From positions 124,001-188,000 of the forward strand of contig NZ_JABBFX010000003.1 of the NCBI RefSeq assembly GCF_012927085.1: a stretch of 64,000 nucleotides of DNA. Reading direction: 5' to 3'. A program made the position numbers and the translations under genes. A model generated the notes under the pieces. That model was not told the DNA's origin. It was given only the letters and a program-made list of their open reading frames with translations, and ran no database searches. The DNA comes from Ramlibacter agri. Lineage in GTDB: Bacteria; Pseudomonadota; Gammaproteobacteria; Burkholderiales; Burkholderiaceae_C. Positions 8,178-16,921 of the stretch are shown here, one piece after another (within the stretch, counting starts at the first letter, position 1; each line of letters opens with the position of its first letter).

Positions 8178-10876
8178 CGCTTCAGGTAATCCGCCAGCGC
8201 CGCGACCAGGGCCTCGTTGTCGTCCGGCAGCCCGATCGTGAAGCGCAGGTGGGTCGGCAGGCCGTAGGGGCCGAGCGGCCGCACCAGCAGGCCGCGGGAC
8301 TGCAGGTAGGCGTTGACGCCTTCCGGTCCGCCGGTGATGCCCGAGAAATCGGCGGCCACGAAGTTGCCCCAGGACGGGATGAAGGGGATGCCCAGCTCGC
8401 CCAGCGCCGCCGACAGCCGCCGCTTGCCGGCCTCGTTCACTTCGTAGCTGCGCTGCAGGAAGGCTGCGTCGTCCAGCGCCGCGATGGCCGCGGCCTGCGC
8501 CGGCGCGTTGACGTTGTAGGCCAGCCGCGCGCGGTTCATCAGCTGCGCCACCTCGGCGCTCGCCGCCGCGAAGCCGACGCGCAGCCCCGCCATGCCATGC
8601 GCCTTGGAAAAGGTGCGCATCACCACGAGGTTGGGAAAGCGCTTCAGCAAGGCGAAGGCGTTCATGCGCGCGGCCTCGGGCAGGTACTCGGTGTAGGCCT
8701 CGTCCAGGACCACCAGCACCCGCGCCGGCATCGCTTCGAGGAAGCGCACGATGGCCGCTTCTTCCAGCAGGGTGCCGGTCGGGTTGTTGGGGTTCGCCAC
8801 AAAGGCCACGCGGGTGCGCGGCGTCACCGCTGAGAGCATCGCATCGAGGTCGTGCCCGTAGTCGCGCGCGGGCACCACGATGCTGGCGCCCCCCGCGGAC
8901 TTCACCGCATGCGGATAGCCGATGAAGGAGTACTGCGAGTACACCACCTCGTCGCCCTTGACGACGAAGCTGCGCGTCACCAGGTCGATCAGCTCGCTGG
9001 AACCGTTGCCTATCACCAGGCCTTCGGCCGCCAGCCCGAAGCGGCGCGCCAGCGCTGCTTTCAGCGGGGCGCCCGACGGGTCGGGGTAGGCGGCGAGGCC
9101 GGCCAGGCAGTCCCGCGCAGCGGCCATCGCCATGGGGCCGATGCCCAGCGGGTTCTCGTTGGACGCCATGTGGCGCAGCCGCGGACTCTCGGTACGGTGG
9201 ACCGGCGCAGTTCCCGAGGCCGCGGTGGCCGCTTCGCCCAGCGGGTTGGCCGGCGCGGGGCGCGGCGCTTTCGAGAAGGTGTGGATCAAATGCCAGGGCC
9301 CCGGCATCGCGCCGACCCGCATCTCGATCAGCCGCGGGCCGCCTTGCGCCAGCGCGCGCTCCAGCGCCGCCGACAGGCCGGCTACGCTGTCCACGCTTTC
9401 GCCTTCGATGCCGAAAGCCGCCGCCAGCGCAACGAAGTCCGGGTTGGTGAGCGTGGTGTCGGTCTCGCGCTGGAACACGTTCTGCTGGATGCGCCGGACG
9501 TTGCCGAAGGCGCCATCGGCGAAGACGACGATCGCCAGGTCGGGCCGGTACTTGGCCGCGGTCGCCAGCTCCTGCAAGCCCCAGCCGAAGCCGCCGTCGC
9601 CGCTGATCGAAACCACGCGCCGCCCCTTGCTGCCCAGGGCCACGCCCAGGCTGGTGGGAAAGCCGTAGCCCAGCGTGCCCTGGTAGCCCGGGCTGACCAG
9701 CGTGCGCGGCGCCTGCACCGGGTAGGCGAAGTTGGCCGCATAGCCGACCTGCGTGAGTTCGCTCACCAGGATGCCGTCGTCGGGCAGCGCCGCGCGAATG
9801 GCCGCGAGGATGGAACGCTGCGGTTCGACGTAGGCAACCTGTTCGTCGCACCAGGCGCGCACGGCATCGAGGTCGTGGCGCGGCGCGGACGCCGGCACCG
9901 CATCGAGCGCGTCGGCAAGCGCGTCCAGCCCCGCGGCCGCGTCCCCGACCAGCGCGAGGCCAGGCGCGCGCGGAGCGCCCGTGTGCGCCGGATCGATGTT
10001 GAGGTAGATGTACTGGACGCCGGCGGCAGCGTGGGCCGGGCGGCCGATGGCATCCATCGCCCGCGAGCCGGCGACCAGCACCACGTCGGCATGCGGAAGC
10101 ACGCAACGGCCGCCGAGATTGAGCAAGGCCAGCGGATGGCGCTGCGGCAGCGCGCCGCGCCCGTTGTCCGTCATCACCACCGGCGCGCGCAGCTTCTGCG
10201 CCAGCCGCTCGAGCGCCTGCGCGCCCTGCGCGGCCAGCACGCCGCCGCCGGCCCAGATCACCGGCGAGCGCGCGGCGGCCAGCAGCTTTGCGGCCTCGGC
10301 GACGGCCTCGCGCGCAGGCGCCTGCGGAGCGGCCGGTGCGGCCGCCTCGCATAGCTGCACCTCGCCACGGGCTTGCAGCACGTCGGGCGGGATCTCCAGC
10401 GCCACCGGCCGCGGATGGCCGCTGCGCATCTGCACGAAAGCCTCGTGCACCAGGCGCGGAATGTCCGCCGGCGTGCGGGCGAGCGCCGACCACTTGGTAA
10501 CGCTCTTGAGCACCTCGGACTGCCCGGGCACTTCGTGCAGCATGCCGTAGCCCTGGGCTAGGGTCGCGGAAGGGATCTGCCCGGCGATGCACAGCACGCG
10601 CGAGGAACACGCATAAGCCGTTGCCAGCCCCGACAGCGCGTTGAGCACGCCCGGCCCGGGCACCACCATGCAGACGCCTTCGCGGCCCGTGGTCCGCGCA
10701 TAGCCGTCGGCCATGTACGAAGCGGCCTGCTCGTGGCGCGGCACGATGAAGCGGATGCGGTCGGCAACGTCGATCAGCGCATCGGTCGCCCAATCGAGCT
10801 GCACGCCGGGAATGCCGAAGATGTCGGTGACACCTTCGATCACGAGTTGTCGCGCCAGGGCCTGGCCGCCGGTCAT
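8174..10876 (-). CDS. fusion of a ThDP-dependent acetolactate synthase-like enzyme and a HisC-like aminotransferase
   Basis: One uninterrupted frame of about 900 codons. The N-terminal 545 residues form a complete ThDP enzyme. The catalytic Glu lies in PRHEQAASYMADGYA, the central domain holds VIWAGGGVLA, and the ThDP/Mg motif starts GDGGFGWGLQELATA with Asn about 30 residues on. A Pro/Ala-rich linker of about 35 residues follows. The rest is a fold-type I PLP enzyme like histidinol-phosphate aminotransferase, with SNENPLG, NPNNPTG, LDEAYTEY and the PLP Lys in TFSKAHGMAGLRVGF. Both halves keep their catalytic residues, so decarboxylation or condensation of a 2-oxo acid coupled to transamination is plausible. 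An in-frame ATG at 10921 exists, but ATG 10876 gives the family N-terminus MTGGQALARQL and has GGAGAC upstream. I know no function for this pairing. Confidence 0.87.
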   Translation of the reverse strand: MTGGQALARQLVIEGVTDIFGIPGVQLDWATDALIDVADRIRFIVPRHEQAASYMADGYARTTGREGVCMVVPGPGVLNALSGLATAYACSSRVLCIAGQIPSATLAQGYGMLHEVPGQSEVLKSVTKWSALARTPADIPRLVHEAFVQMRSGHPRPVALEIPPDVLQARGEVQLCEAAAPAAPQAPAREAVAEAAKLLAAARSPVIWAGGGVLAAQGAQALERLAQKLRAPVVMTDNGRGALPQRHPLALLNLGGRCVLPHADVVLVAGSRAMDAIGRPAHAAAGVQYIYLNIDPAHTGAPRAPGLALVGDAAAGLDALADALDAVPASAPRHDLDAVRAWCDEQVAYVEPQRSILAAIRAALPDDGILVSELTQVGYAANFAYPVQAPRTLVSPGYQGTLGYGFPTSLGVALGSKGRRVVSISGDGGFGWGLQELATAAKYRPDLAIVVFADGAFGNVRRIQQNVFQRETDTTLTNPDFVALAAAFGIEGESVDSVAGLSAALERALAQGGPRLIEMRVGAMPGPWHLIHTFSKAPRPAPANPLGEAATAASGTAPVHRTESPRLRHMASNENPLGIGPMAMAAARDCLAGLAAYPDPSGAPLKAALARRFGLAAEGLVIGNGSSELIDLVTRSFVVKGDEVVYSQYSFIGYPHAVKSAGGASIVVPARDYGHDLDAMLSAVTPRTRVAFVANPNNPTGTLLEEAAIVRFLEAMPARVLVVLDEAYTEYLPEAARMNAFALLKRFPNLVVMRTFSKAHGMAGLRVGFAAASAEVAQLMNRARLAYNVNAPAQAAAIAALDDAAFLQRSYEVNEAGKRRLSAALGELGIPFIPSWGNFVAADFSGITGGPEGVNAYLQSRGLLVRPLGPYGLPTHLRFTIGLPDDNEALVAALADYLKR

Positions 10877-10945
10877 TTCCACTGCGTCTCCATTCGTCTT
10901 GTAGCCCGGGATAACCCGCATGCCGGATGCCCGAAACCGCCGCGA

Positions 10946-10970
10946 TAAAAGTTGACAGTGTGAAGCATCT
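10946..10970. promoter_or_regulatory. upstream operator half of a twin MarR-type site (O1)
   Basis: The bases centred on 10958 read TTGAC-AGT-GTGAAGCATC, a partial dyad whose right arm (GTGAAGCATC) matches the right arm of the better site O2 at 9 of 10 positions. It covers the TTGACA -35 element at 10952-10957. Its centre is 42 bp from that of O2, almost exactly four helical turns, so two dimers would sit on the same DNA face. The regulator encoded last in the operon (16339) is the obvious candidate ligand-sensing repressor. Confidence 0.55.
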
Positions 10971-10979
10971 CAATAGAAT
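10952..10979 (+). promoter_or_regulatory. sigma-70 promoter of the peptide-type ABC operon
   Basis: A perfect -35 TTGACA (10952-10957), a 16-bp spacer and a -10 TAGAAT (10974-10979; 5 of 6). Transcription would start near 10986, leaving a leader of about 58 bases to the ATG at 11044. The two dyads O1 and O2 flank and overlap it, a layout that fits repression. Confidence 0.65.
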
Positions 10980-10987
10980 CATTTCGC

Positions 10988-11012
10988 CGATGCTTAACTT
11001 TGTCAAGCATCG
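10988..11012. promoter_or_regulatory. near-perfect 25-bp palindromic operator (O2)
   Basis: Left arm CGATGCTTAAC (10988-10998), spacer TTT, right arm GTCAAGCATCG (11002-11012). The arms pair at 10 of 11 positions. It covers the expected transcription start of the importer operon. Size, symmetry and position fit a MarR-family dimer site, and the MarR gene at 16339 closes this operon. The direct assignment of that protein to this site is inference. Confidence 0.65.
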
Positions 11013-11043
11013 CGGCGACCACGAAAAACCAGGAGACAAGCGC

Positions 11044-12609
11044 ATGGTTCCCTCTGCCCTCAAGGCGGCCGCGGCGTTCGCCCTAGCCGCCGCCTGCGTG
11101 CACGCGCAGGCCGCCGAACTCAAGCTGGCCATCGCCACCGACGTCACGTCGATGGACCCGCAGTACGCCAACATCGCCGGCAACGTGCAGGTCTCGCGGC
11201 ACATGTTCGAGTCGCTGGCCGACCTGGACGCGGACGGCCGGCTGGTGCCGCGCCTGGCCGAATCGTGGCGGCGCACGGAGGCTTCGGTGTGGGAGTTCAA
11301 GCTGCGCCCCAACGTCAAGTTCCACGACGGCTCCACGCTGACGGCGGAAGACGTCGTGTACTCGGTGGGCCGCCCCGCCACGCTGACGTCTTCGCCGGCG
11401 ACGCTCAACGGCTTCCTGAAGGACATCACCAAGGCCGAGGCCCTGGACGCGAACACGGTGCGCTTCACCACGGCTACGCCGCTGGCCGTGCTGCCCAACT
11501 ACCTGGCGATGGTGCCCATCGTCTCCAAGCACGCGACACAGGGCCTGAAGCCCGAGGACTTCGAGACCGGCAAGGGCATGGTGGGCACAGGCCCCTACCG
11601 CTTCGGCAAGTTCCTGCGCAGCGACCGCATCGAGATGACGCGCAACGAGGCCTACTGGGGCAAGAAGCCGCACTTCGACAAGGTGACCATCCGCATCATG
11701 CCGAACAACCCGGCACGGACGGCCGCACTGCTGTCGGGCGAAGTCGACGCGATCGCGGTGGTGCCCACCGCCGACGTCGCGCGCATCAAGCAGAACCCGA
11801 ACATCACCTTCTATACCAAGCCGCTGGCGCGCCACACTTTCTGGACGCTGAACCAGGCTTCGGACGCGCTGCCGCAAGCCTTCGACCACGACGGCAAGCC
11901 GCTCACGTCCAACCCCTTCAAGGACGTGCGGGTGCGCAAGGCCTTCTCGAAGGCGATCGACCGCGAGGCCATCGGCTCGCGCGTCATGGACGGCCTGGGC
12001 GTGCCCACGCAGAACCCCGTGCCGGCCACCATGTTCGGCTACAACCCCGACCTCGCGCCGGAGAAGTACGACCTGGAAGGCGCGAAGAAGCTGATGGCCG
12101 AAGCGGGCCTGCCCAATTGCTTCAAGCTGTCCATCTTCGCGCGCAGCGACAGCCATCCGACCGATTCGGCGCAGGCGCAGGCCGTGGGCCAGATGCTGTC
12201 GCGCCTGGGCTGCAAGGTGAGCGTCGAAGTGGTGCCGACCAGCGTGTTCTTCACGCGTGGCAACAAGCTGGAGCTGCCGATGCTGCTGCTGGCGACCGGT
12301 GTCGACGGCGGCGACCTGGGCGTGACGCTGGAATACCTGTTCAGCAACCCCACCAACAACCCGTTCCGCAAGGTCAACATGCAGACCTACGATTCGCCGG
12401 CCTTCTGGAAGCCACTGCGCGAAGCGCTGGCGCTGAACGACGAGCAGGTCCGCGAGCGCAAGTACCGCGATACGACCCGCGTGCTGCGTGACGAGGTCGG
12501 CGTGATTCCCACCGAGCTGATGGTGGGCACCTGGGCGGCGCGCAAGGGCGTGGTGCTGACGCCCCGCGTCGACGAGCGCACCTACGCCTTCGAAGCCTCC
12601 GGCAACTGA
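11044..12609 (+). CDS. ABC transporter substrate-binding protein, peptide/Opp-Dpp family (SBP family 5)
   Basis: A 521-residue periplasmic protein. A signal peptide covers residues 1-23, with a cleavage site after CVHAQA. The family 5 core is clear: ATDVTSMDPQYAN at the N-terminus, VKFHDGSTLTAEDVVYS, GTGPYRFGKF and VRKAFSKAIDREAI. Such proteins bind peptides, nickel-chelates, opines or other amphipathic solutes and deliver them to the DppBCDF-type importer encoded directly downstream. Ribosome site AGGAG at about 11030 with good spacing. It is the first gene of a six-gene transcript that ends with a MarR regulator; the ligand is likely also the inducer. Ligand unknown. Confidence 0.92.
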   Translation: MVPSALKAAAAFALAAACVHAQAAELKLAIATDVTSMDPQYANIAGNVQVSRHMFESLADLDADGRLVPRLAESWRRTEASVWEFKLRPNVKFHDGSTLTAEDVVYSVGRPATLTSSPATLNGFLKDITKAEALDANTVRFTTATPLAVLPNYLAMVPIVSKHATQGLKPEDFETGKGMVGTGPYRFGKFLRSDRIEMTRNEAYWGKKPHFDKVTIRIMPNNPARTAALLSGEVDAIAVVPTADVARIKQNPNITFYTKPLARHTFWTLNQASDALPQAFDHDGKPLTSNPFKDVRVRKAFSKAIDREAIGSRVMDGLGVPTQNPVPATMFGYNPDLAPEKYDLEGAKKLMAEAGLPNCFKLSIFARSDSHPTDSAQAQAVGQMLSRLGCKVSVEVVPTSVFFTRGNKLELPMLLLATGVDGGDLGVTLEYLFSNPTNNPFRKVNMQTYDSPAFWKPLREALALNDEQVRERKYRDTTRVLRDEVGVIPTELMVGTWAARKGVVLTPRVDERTYAFEASGN

Positions 12610-12622
12610 GGGCGCGCGACAC

Positions 12623-13600
12623 GTGGTCCTGTTCCTGTTGCGGCGCCTGGGCCAGAGCATCCTCGTCCTGTGGCTGATGTCGGTGATCGTCTTCGCCGGC
12701 ATCTACCTGGTCGGCGACCCGGCATCGATGATGATCCCGGACAGCGTCACCCCGGAAATGCGGGCCCAGATGATGTCCGCGCTGGGGCTGGACAAGCCCG
12801 CGCTCGCGCAGTACCTGGACTTCGCGGGGCGCGCGGTGCATGGCGACATGGGCAAGTCCTTCGCCACCGGGCTGCCGGTGTCCACCTTGATAGCGAGCCG
12901 GCTCACCGCGACGATGGAACTGGCGGTGGCCGCCACGCTCATCGCGATCGTGGTGGGCCTGCCGCTCGGGCTGGTGGCAGGCCGCTGGCCGGAGACGGTG
13001 GCGGGCCGCGCGCTCACGTTCCTGTCCTCGCTGGGTTTCAGCCTGCCCACCTTCTGGCTCGGGCTGATGTTGATCATGGTCTTCTCGGTCCACCTGGGCT
13101 GGCTGCCTTCCAACGGTCGCGGTCCCACCACCGAGTGGCTGGGCCTGCAGGTGAGCTTCCTCAGCTGGCAGGGGCTGCGCCACCTGCTGCTGCCCGCGCT
13201 GAACCTGGCCCTCTTCAATGCAGCGATGGTCCTGCGGCTGGCGCGCTCGGCGACCCGCGAGGCGCTGCTGACCGACTACGTCAAGTTCGCGCGCGCCAAG
13301 GGCATAGGCAATGCGCGGCTGATGGGCGTGCACGTGCTGAAGAACATCCTGATCCCCATCGTCACCGTGGTCGGCATCAACTTCGGCGGGATCATCGCCT
13401 TCTCCGTCGTCACCGAAACCATCTTCGGCTGGCCCGGCATGGGCAAGCTCCTCATCGACTCGATCAACGCGCTCGACCGCCCGGTGGTGCTGGGCTACCT
13501 GATGTTCGTGGTGGTGATCTACCTGCTGATCAACCTCGTCGTGGACCTGCTGTACTCCTGGCTGGACCCGCGCATCACCCTGAGCGCGAGGGCTTCATGA
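12623..13600 (+). CDS. ABC transporter permease, DppB/OppB-like
   Basis: A 325-residue inner-membrane permease with six predicted helices. The GTG at 12623 is the start that yields the typical first transmembrane segment LFLLRRLGQSILVLWLMSVIVF. The cytoplasmic coupling loop is ARAKGIGNARLMGVHVLKNILIP, the EAA-type motif of this family, and WPGMGKLLIDSI closes the conserved C-terminal part. It forms a heterodimer with the product of the next gene, whose ATG overlaps its stop by 4 bases. It serves the importer fed by the binding protein at 11044. Confidence 0.92.
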   Translation: MVLFLLRRLGQSILVLWLMSVIVFAGIYLVGDPASMMIPDSVTPEMRAQMMSALGLDKPALAQYLDFAGRAVHGDMGKSFATGLPVSTLIASRLTATMELAVAATLIAIVVGLPLGLVAGRWPETVAGRALTFLSSLGFSLPTFWLGLMLIMVFSVHLGWLPSNGRGPTTEWLGLQVSFLSWQGLRHLLLPALNLALFNAAMVLRLARSATREALLTDYVKFARAKGIGNARLMGVHVLKNILIPIVTVVGINFGGIIAFSVVTETIFGWPGMGKLLIDSINALDRPVVLGYLMFVVVIYLLINLVVDLLYSWLDPRITLSARAS

Positions 13601-14481
13601 GCGCCACTGCCGAAACGCCGCTGCGGCGCCTGTGGAGCGAGTTCACAGCCAGCCGCCTGGCCTGCGCGGGCCTGGCCGTGACCGCGCTCATCGTGCTGGT
13701 CGCGGTGCTGGCGCCGTGGATCTCGCCGCAGAACCCTTACGACCTGCAGCAACTGTCGGTGCTGGACGCGCGGCTCCCGCCCGGCACCAGGACCGCCGAG
13801 GGCGTGCGCTACTGGCTGGGCACCGACGACCAGGGCCGCGACATGCTGTCGGCCATCTTCTATGGCCTGCGCATCAGCATGATGGTGGGCCTGCTGTGCA
13901 CCGCCATCGCTGCTGTCGTGGGAACGGCGCTGGGGCTCGCGGCGGCCTGGTTCGGCGGCGCCATCGATGCCTTCATCATGCGGCTGGCCGACACGCAGCT
14001 GGCCTTTCCCTCCATCCTGATCGCGCTGATCTTCCTGGCGCTGTTCGGCAAGGGCGCGGACAAGATCGTGCTGGCGCTGGTGCTCGTGCAGTGGACCTAT
14101 TACGCGCGCACCGTCCGCGGCTCGGCGCTGGTGGAGTTGCGCAAGGAGTACGTGGAGGCGGCGCGCGGGCTGCAGCTGCCGCGCGCACGCATCCTGTTCG
14201 CGCACATCCTGCCCAACTGCCTGCCGCCGCTGCTGGTGGTGGCGACCGTGCAGGTGGCCATCGCCATCGGGCTGGAGGCGACGCTCTCCTTCCTCGGCCT
14301 GGGCCTGCCTGTCACCGAGCCCTCGCTGGGCCTGCTGATCTCCAACGGCTACGGCTACATGTTGTCCGGCAATTACTGGATCAGCTTCTTCCCTGGCGTC
14401 GCTCTGCTGGTCGCGGTGCTGGCCATCAACACCGTCGCCGACCAGCTGGCCGACGTGCTGAACCCGAGGCTGAAGCGATGA
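13597..14481 (+). CDS. ABC transporter permease, DppC/OppC-like
   Basis: A 294-residue permease with an N-terminal helix, a long periplasmic segment containing the family motif WLGTDDQGRDMLSAIFYGLRIS, and five further helices. The coupling loop is EYVEAARGLQLPRARILFAHILPN. The start overlaps the previous stop (ATGA), and its stop overlaps the next start in the same way, so the permeases and ATPases are translationally linked. It pairs with the DppB-like subunit to form the import channel. Confidence 0.92.
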   Translation: MSATAETPLRRLWSEFTASRLACAGLAVTALIVLVAVLAPWISPQNPYDLQQLSVLDARLPPGTRTAEGVRYWLGTDDQGRDMLSAIFYGLRISMMVGLLCTAIAAVVGTALGLAAAWFGGAIDAFIMRLADTQLAFPSILIALIFLALFGKGADKIVLALVLVQWTYYARTVRGSALVELRKEYVEAARGLQLPRARILFAHILPNCLPPLLVVATVQVAIAIGLEATLSFLGLGLPVTEPSLGLLISNGYGYMLSGNYWISFFPGVALLVAVLAINTVADQLADVLNPRLKR

Positions 14482-15314
14482 GCGAGCCGCTGCTCGAAGT
14501 CCAGGGGCTGAGCACCCATTTCGACGTCCGCGGCGGCACCGTGCGCGCCGTCGACGGCGTCAGTTTCAGCCTGGGCCGCGGCGAAGTGCTGGGCCTGGTG
14601 GGCGAGTCGGGCTCCGGCAAGTCGCAGACCGGCTACTCCATCATGGGCCTGGTCGATCCGCCCGGCAAGGTGGTTGCCGGCAGCATCCGCTTCGAGGGGC
14701 GGGAGCTGGTGGGCCTGCCGTCCGAGCAGTTGCGCGCGCTGCGCGGCAACCGGATGGCGATGATCTTCCAGGACCCGATGATGACGCTGAACCCGGTGCT
14801 GCGCATCGGCACGCAGATGGCCGAGGCGGTGCTGGCCCATCGCAAGGTCGGTCGCGCTCGCGCGCTGGAGGAGGCGCATCACGCGCTGGAGCGCGTGGGC
14901 ATCCCCTCGGCCGGCGAGCGCCTGCGCAGCTACCCGCATCAACTGTCAGGCGGCATGCGCCAGCGCGTGGTCATCGCGATCGCGCTGCTCAATTCGCCGA
15001 AGCTTTTCATCGCCGACGAACCGACCACGGCGCTGGACGTCACGATCCAGGGCCAGATCCTCTACGAGATGCAGAAGCTCACGCGGGAGACCGGCGCCTC
15101 GCTGATCTGGATCACGCACGACCTCGCGGTCGTCGCGGCGCTGGCGCAGCGCATCTGCGTCATGCACAAGGGCAAGATCGTCGAACAGGGCGACGTGGAC
15201 CAGGTGCTGCGCGCACCCGTGCACCCTTACACGCGCGGCCTGATGGATTCCATCCCCAGCCGCAACCCGCGCGGCCAGCGCCTGCGCACCATGCCGGCCT
15301 TCGAAGCACCATGA
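14478..15314 (+). CDS. ABC transporter ATP-binding protein, DppD/OppD-like
   Basis: A 278-residue ATPase. Walker A is GESGSGKSQ, the signature is LSGGMRQRV, Walker B is [12 protein letters not shown], and the H-loop His is in [20 protein letters not shown] is the Q-loop. It has the C-terminal [12 protein letters not shown] segment but ends shortly after it, without the Cys-rich iron-sulfur tail that longer OppD proteins carry. The length is somewhat short (usual about 320-330). It would dimerise with the product of the next gene. Overlaps both neighbours by 4 bases. Confidence 0.92.
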   Translation: MSEPLLEVQGLSTHFDVRGGTVRAVDGVSFSLGRGEVLGLVGESGSGKSQTGYSIMGLVDPPGKVVAGSIRFEGRELVGLPSEQLRALRGNRMAMIFQDPMMTLNPVLRIGTQMAEAVLAHRKVGRARALEEAHHALERVGIPSAGERLRSYPHQLSGGMRQRVVIAIALLNSPKLFIADEPTTALDVTIQGQILYEMQKLTRETGASLIWITHDLAVVAALAQRICVMHKGKIVEQGDVDQVLRAPVHPYTRGLMDSIPSRNPRGQRLRTMPAFEAP

Positions 15315-16342
15315 CGCCGCTGTTCGAACTCCAGGGCGTCACCAAGACTTTCGCGCGTCCCGAGGACGCCGTCGCCCGCTTGCGCGCGCGCCTGGCGGGC
15401 CAGCCCGCGGCGCGGCGCGTCACCGTGCTGCACGAGACCGACCTGGCCGTGGCGCCGGGCGAAGTGCTGGGGCTGGTGGGTGAATCCGGCTGCGGCAAGT
15501 CCACGCTGGGCCGCGTTGCCGCCGGCCTGCATGCGCCCGACACGGGCCGGCGGCTCTGGGATGGTGCCGACGTGGCCGCCATGCCGCCGGCGCAGGAGCG
15601 CGCGACCGCGCTCGGCATCCAGATGATCTTCCAGGACCCGCATGCATCGTTGAACCCGCGACGGCGGGTCGGGGATGCGATCGGCGAGGCGGCTGGCGTG
15701 CACGGCCTGCTGGAAGGCGCGAGCCAGGCCGACTTCGCGGCCGAACTGCTGCGCCAGGTGGGCCTGGACCCGGCCATGGCCGACCGCTTTCCGCACCAGT
15801 TCTCCGGCGGCCAGCGGGCCCGCATCGGCATCGCCCGTGCGCTGGCGGTGCAACCTCGCTTCCTGGTCTGCGACGAGTCGGTGGCCGCGCTCGATGTCTC
15901 GGTGCAGGCGCAAGTGCTGAACCTGTTCATGGACCTGCGCGAGCGCAAGGGCCTCACCTACCTGTTCATCAGCCACGACCTGAGCGTCGTGCACCACCTG
16001 GCCGACCGGGTGGCGGTGATGTACCTCGGGCGGCTGGTCGAGGTCGCGCCGACGGCGGAACTCTTTCGCGAGCCGGCGCATCCCTACACGCGGGCGCTCC
16101 TGGACAGCGTCCCGCGGCTCGACGCCGGCAACACGGTCTTCCAGCCCCTCAAGGGCGAGATCGCCTCGCCGCTCGCGCCCCCTTCGGGCTGCGCTTTCCA
16201 CCCGCGTTGCCCCCACGCCATGGCGGTGTGCCGCGAGCAGCAGCCCGCGCTGCAACCCGTCGCCGCGGGGCGCTTCGCTGCCTGCCATCTCGTGCCGGCC
16301 TGTGGCACAGTTCCTTCCACCGATTCGCAGTCCGCACCATGA
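15311..16342 (+). CDS. ABC transporter ATP-binding protein, DppF/OppF-like
   Basis: A 343-residue ATPase with Walker A GESGCGKST, Q-loop MIFQDPHASLNP, signature FSGGQRARI, Walker B LVCDESVAALD and H-loop FISHDLSV. Walker B reads DES instead of the more common DEP, a tolerated change in this family. The C-terminal extension has HPYTRALLDSVP and then the cysteine segment SGCAFHPRCPHAMAVC, typical of oligopeptide-type ATPases and able to bind a 4Fe-4S cluster in some. Its stop overlaps the MarR start by 4 bases. Confidence 0.92.
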   Translation: MTPLFELQGVTKTFARPEDAVARLRARLAGQPAARRVTVLHETDLAVAPGEVLGLVGESGCGKSTLGRVAAGLHAPDTGRRLWDGADVAAMPPAQERATALGIQMIFQDPHASLNPRRRVGDAIGEAAGVHGLLEGASQADFAAELLRQVGLDPAMADRFPHQFSGGQRARIGIARALAVQPRFLVCDESVAALDVSVQAQVLNLFMDLRERKGLTYLFISHDLSVVHHLADRVAVMYLGRLVEVAPTAELFREPAHPYTRALLDSVPRLDAGNTVFQPLKGEIASPLAPPSGCAFHPRCPHAMAVCREQQPALQPVAAGRFAACHLVPACGTVPSTDSQSAP

Positions 16343-16815
16343 CCTCTCCCGATGCCGCCAGCTCGATCGCCGAACTCGCCGCGTATCGGCTGCAGCGCGC
16401 GACCTTCTACGCGACCAAGCATGGCCACCTCGCCTTCGCCCGCAAGTTCGGCATCACGGGTGTCGAATGGCGTTTGATGGGAACCATCTCGCTGTTTGCG
16501 CCCATCGCCATGCTGCCGCTGTCCGAGGAAGCGGACGTGCAGTTGGCGCAGGCCCACCGCACCATCACTTCGCTGGCGGAGCGCGGCCTGGTGCGCTGCG
16601 AGGGCGACGTGAAGGACAAGCGCAAGGTGATGCTGTCGCTGACGCCCGCCGGCAAGAGCCTGTACCGCAAAGCCTTCAACGAGGCCAACCAGCGCAATCG
16701 CCGCCTGCTGTCGTCGCTGACCGACAAGGAATGCCTGGCGTTGTTCGCGATGTTGGACAAGATCGCCGCCGAGGGCCGGGTGATGCTGGAGGAAGAGCGC
16801 AAGGCTTCGGCCTGA
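16339..16815 (+). CDS. MarR family transcriptional regulator (operon-terminal)
   Basis: A 158-residue winged-helix protein. The recognition region is LPLSEEADVQLAQAHRTITSLAERGLV, and the wing is CEGDVKDKRKVMLSLTPAG. An N-terminal helix contains the AYRLQRATFYATKH segment. MarR dimers usually repress nearby promoters and release DNA when they bind a small phenolic or other ligand. The start codon overlaps the stop of the last ATPase gene, so it is made with the importer. The twin palindromes at 10946-11012 in front of the first gene are the best candidate sites, giving simple autorepression. Which ligand relieves it is not visible. Confidence 0.88.
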   Translation: MTSPDAASSIAELAAYRLQRATFYATKHGHLAFARKFGITGVEWRLMGTISLFAPIAMLPLSEEADVQLAQAHRTITSLAERGLVRCEGDVKDKRKVMLSLTPAGKSLYRKAFNEANQRNRRLLSSLTDKECLALFAMLDKIAAEGRVMLEEERKASA

Positions 16816-16849
16816 GCGCCGCTTTCGCCAAATCCTTCACGCGCGCGAT

Positions 16850-16875
16850 GGAATAAACGGGGCCCTGCCAGCGTT
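16850..16875 (+). promoter_or_regulatory. candidate ECF-sigma promoter
   Basis: GGAAT (16850-16854), a 17-base spacer and CGTT (16872-16875), the GGAAn-N17-CGTT layout used by several extracytoplasmic-function sigma factors. A start near 16882 gives a leader of about 40 bases containing the AGGAG ribosome site. No sigma-70-like pair is seen in the same gap. Which ECF factor would read it is unknown. Confidence 0.4.
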
Positions 16876-16921
16876 CATGCGGATAGGCGCTGCATTCCGC
16901 GGCGCGCCGAGGAGCCTCCGC

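Noticed and set aside
8174..10921. The fusion as two genes joined by a sequencing frameshift
   Set aside because: The frame runs through without a stop, the linker is of normal composition, and the aminotransferase part has no ribosome site or start of its own near residue 585.
7914..11498. A 1194-codon open frame on the minus strand
   Set aside because: It overlaps the ThDP-aminotransferase gene in another frame, is very rich in Ala, Arg and Gly and has no domain; it is a shadow of GC-rich codon use.
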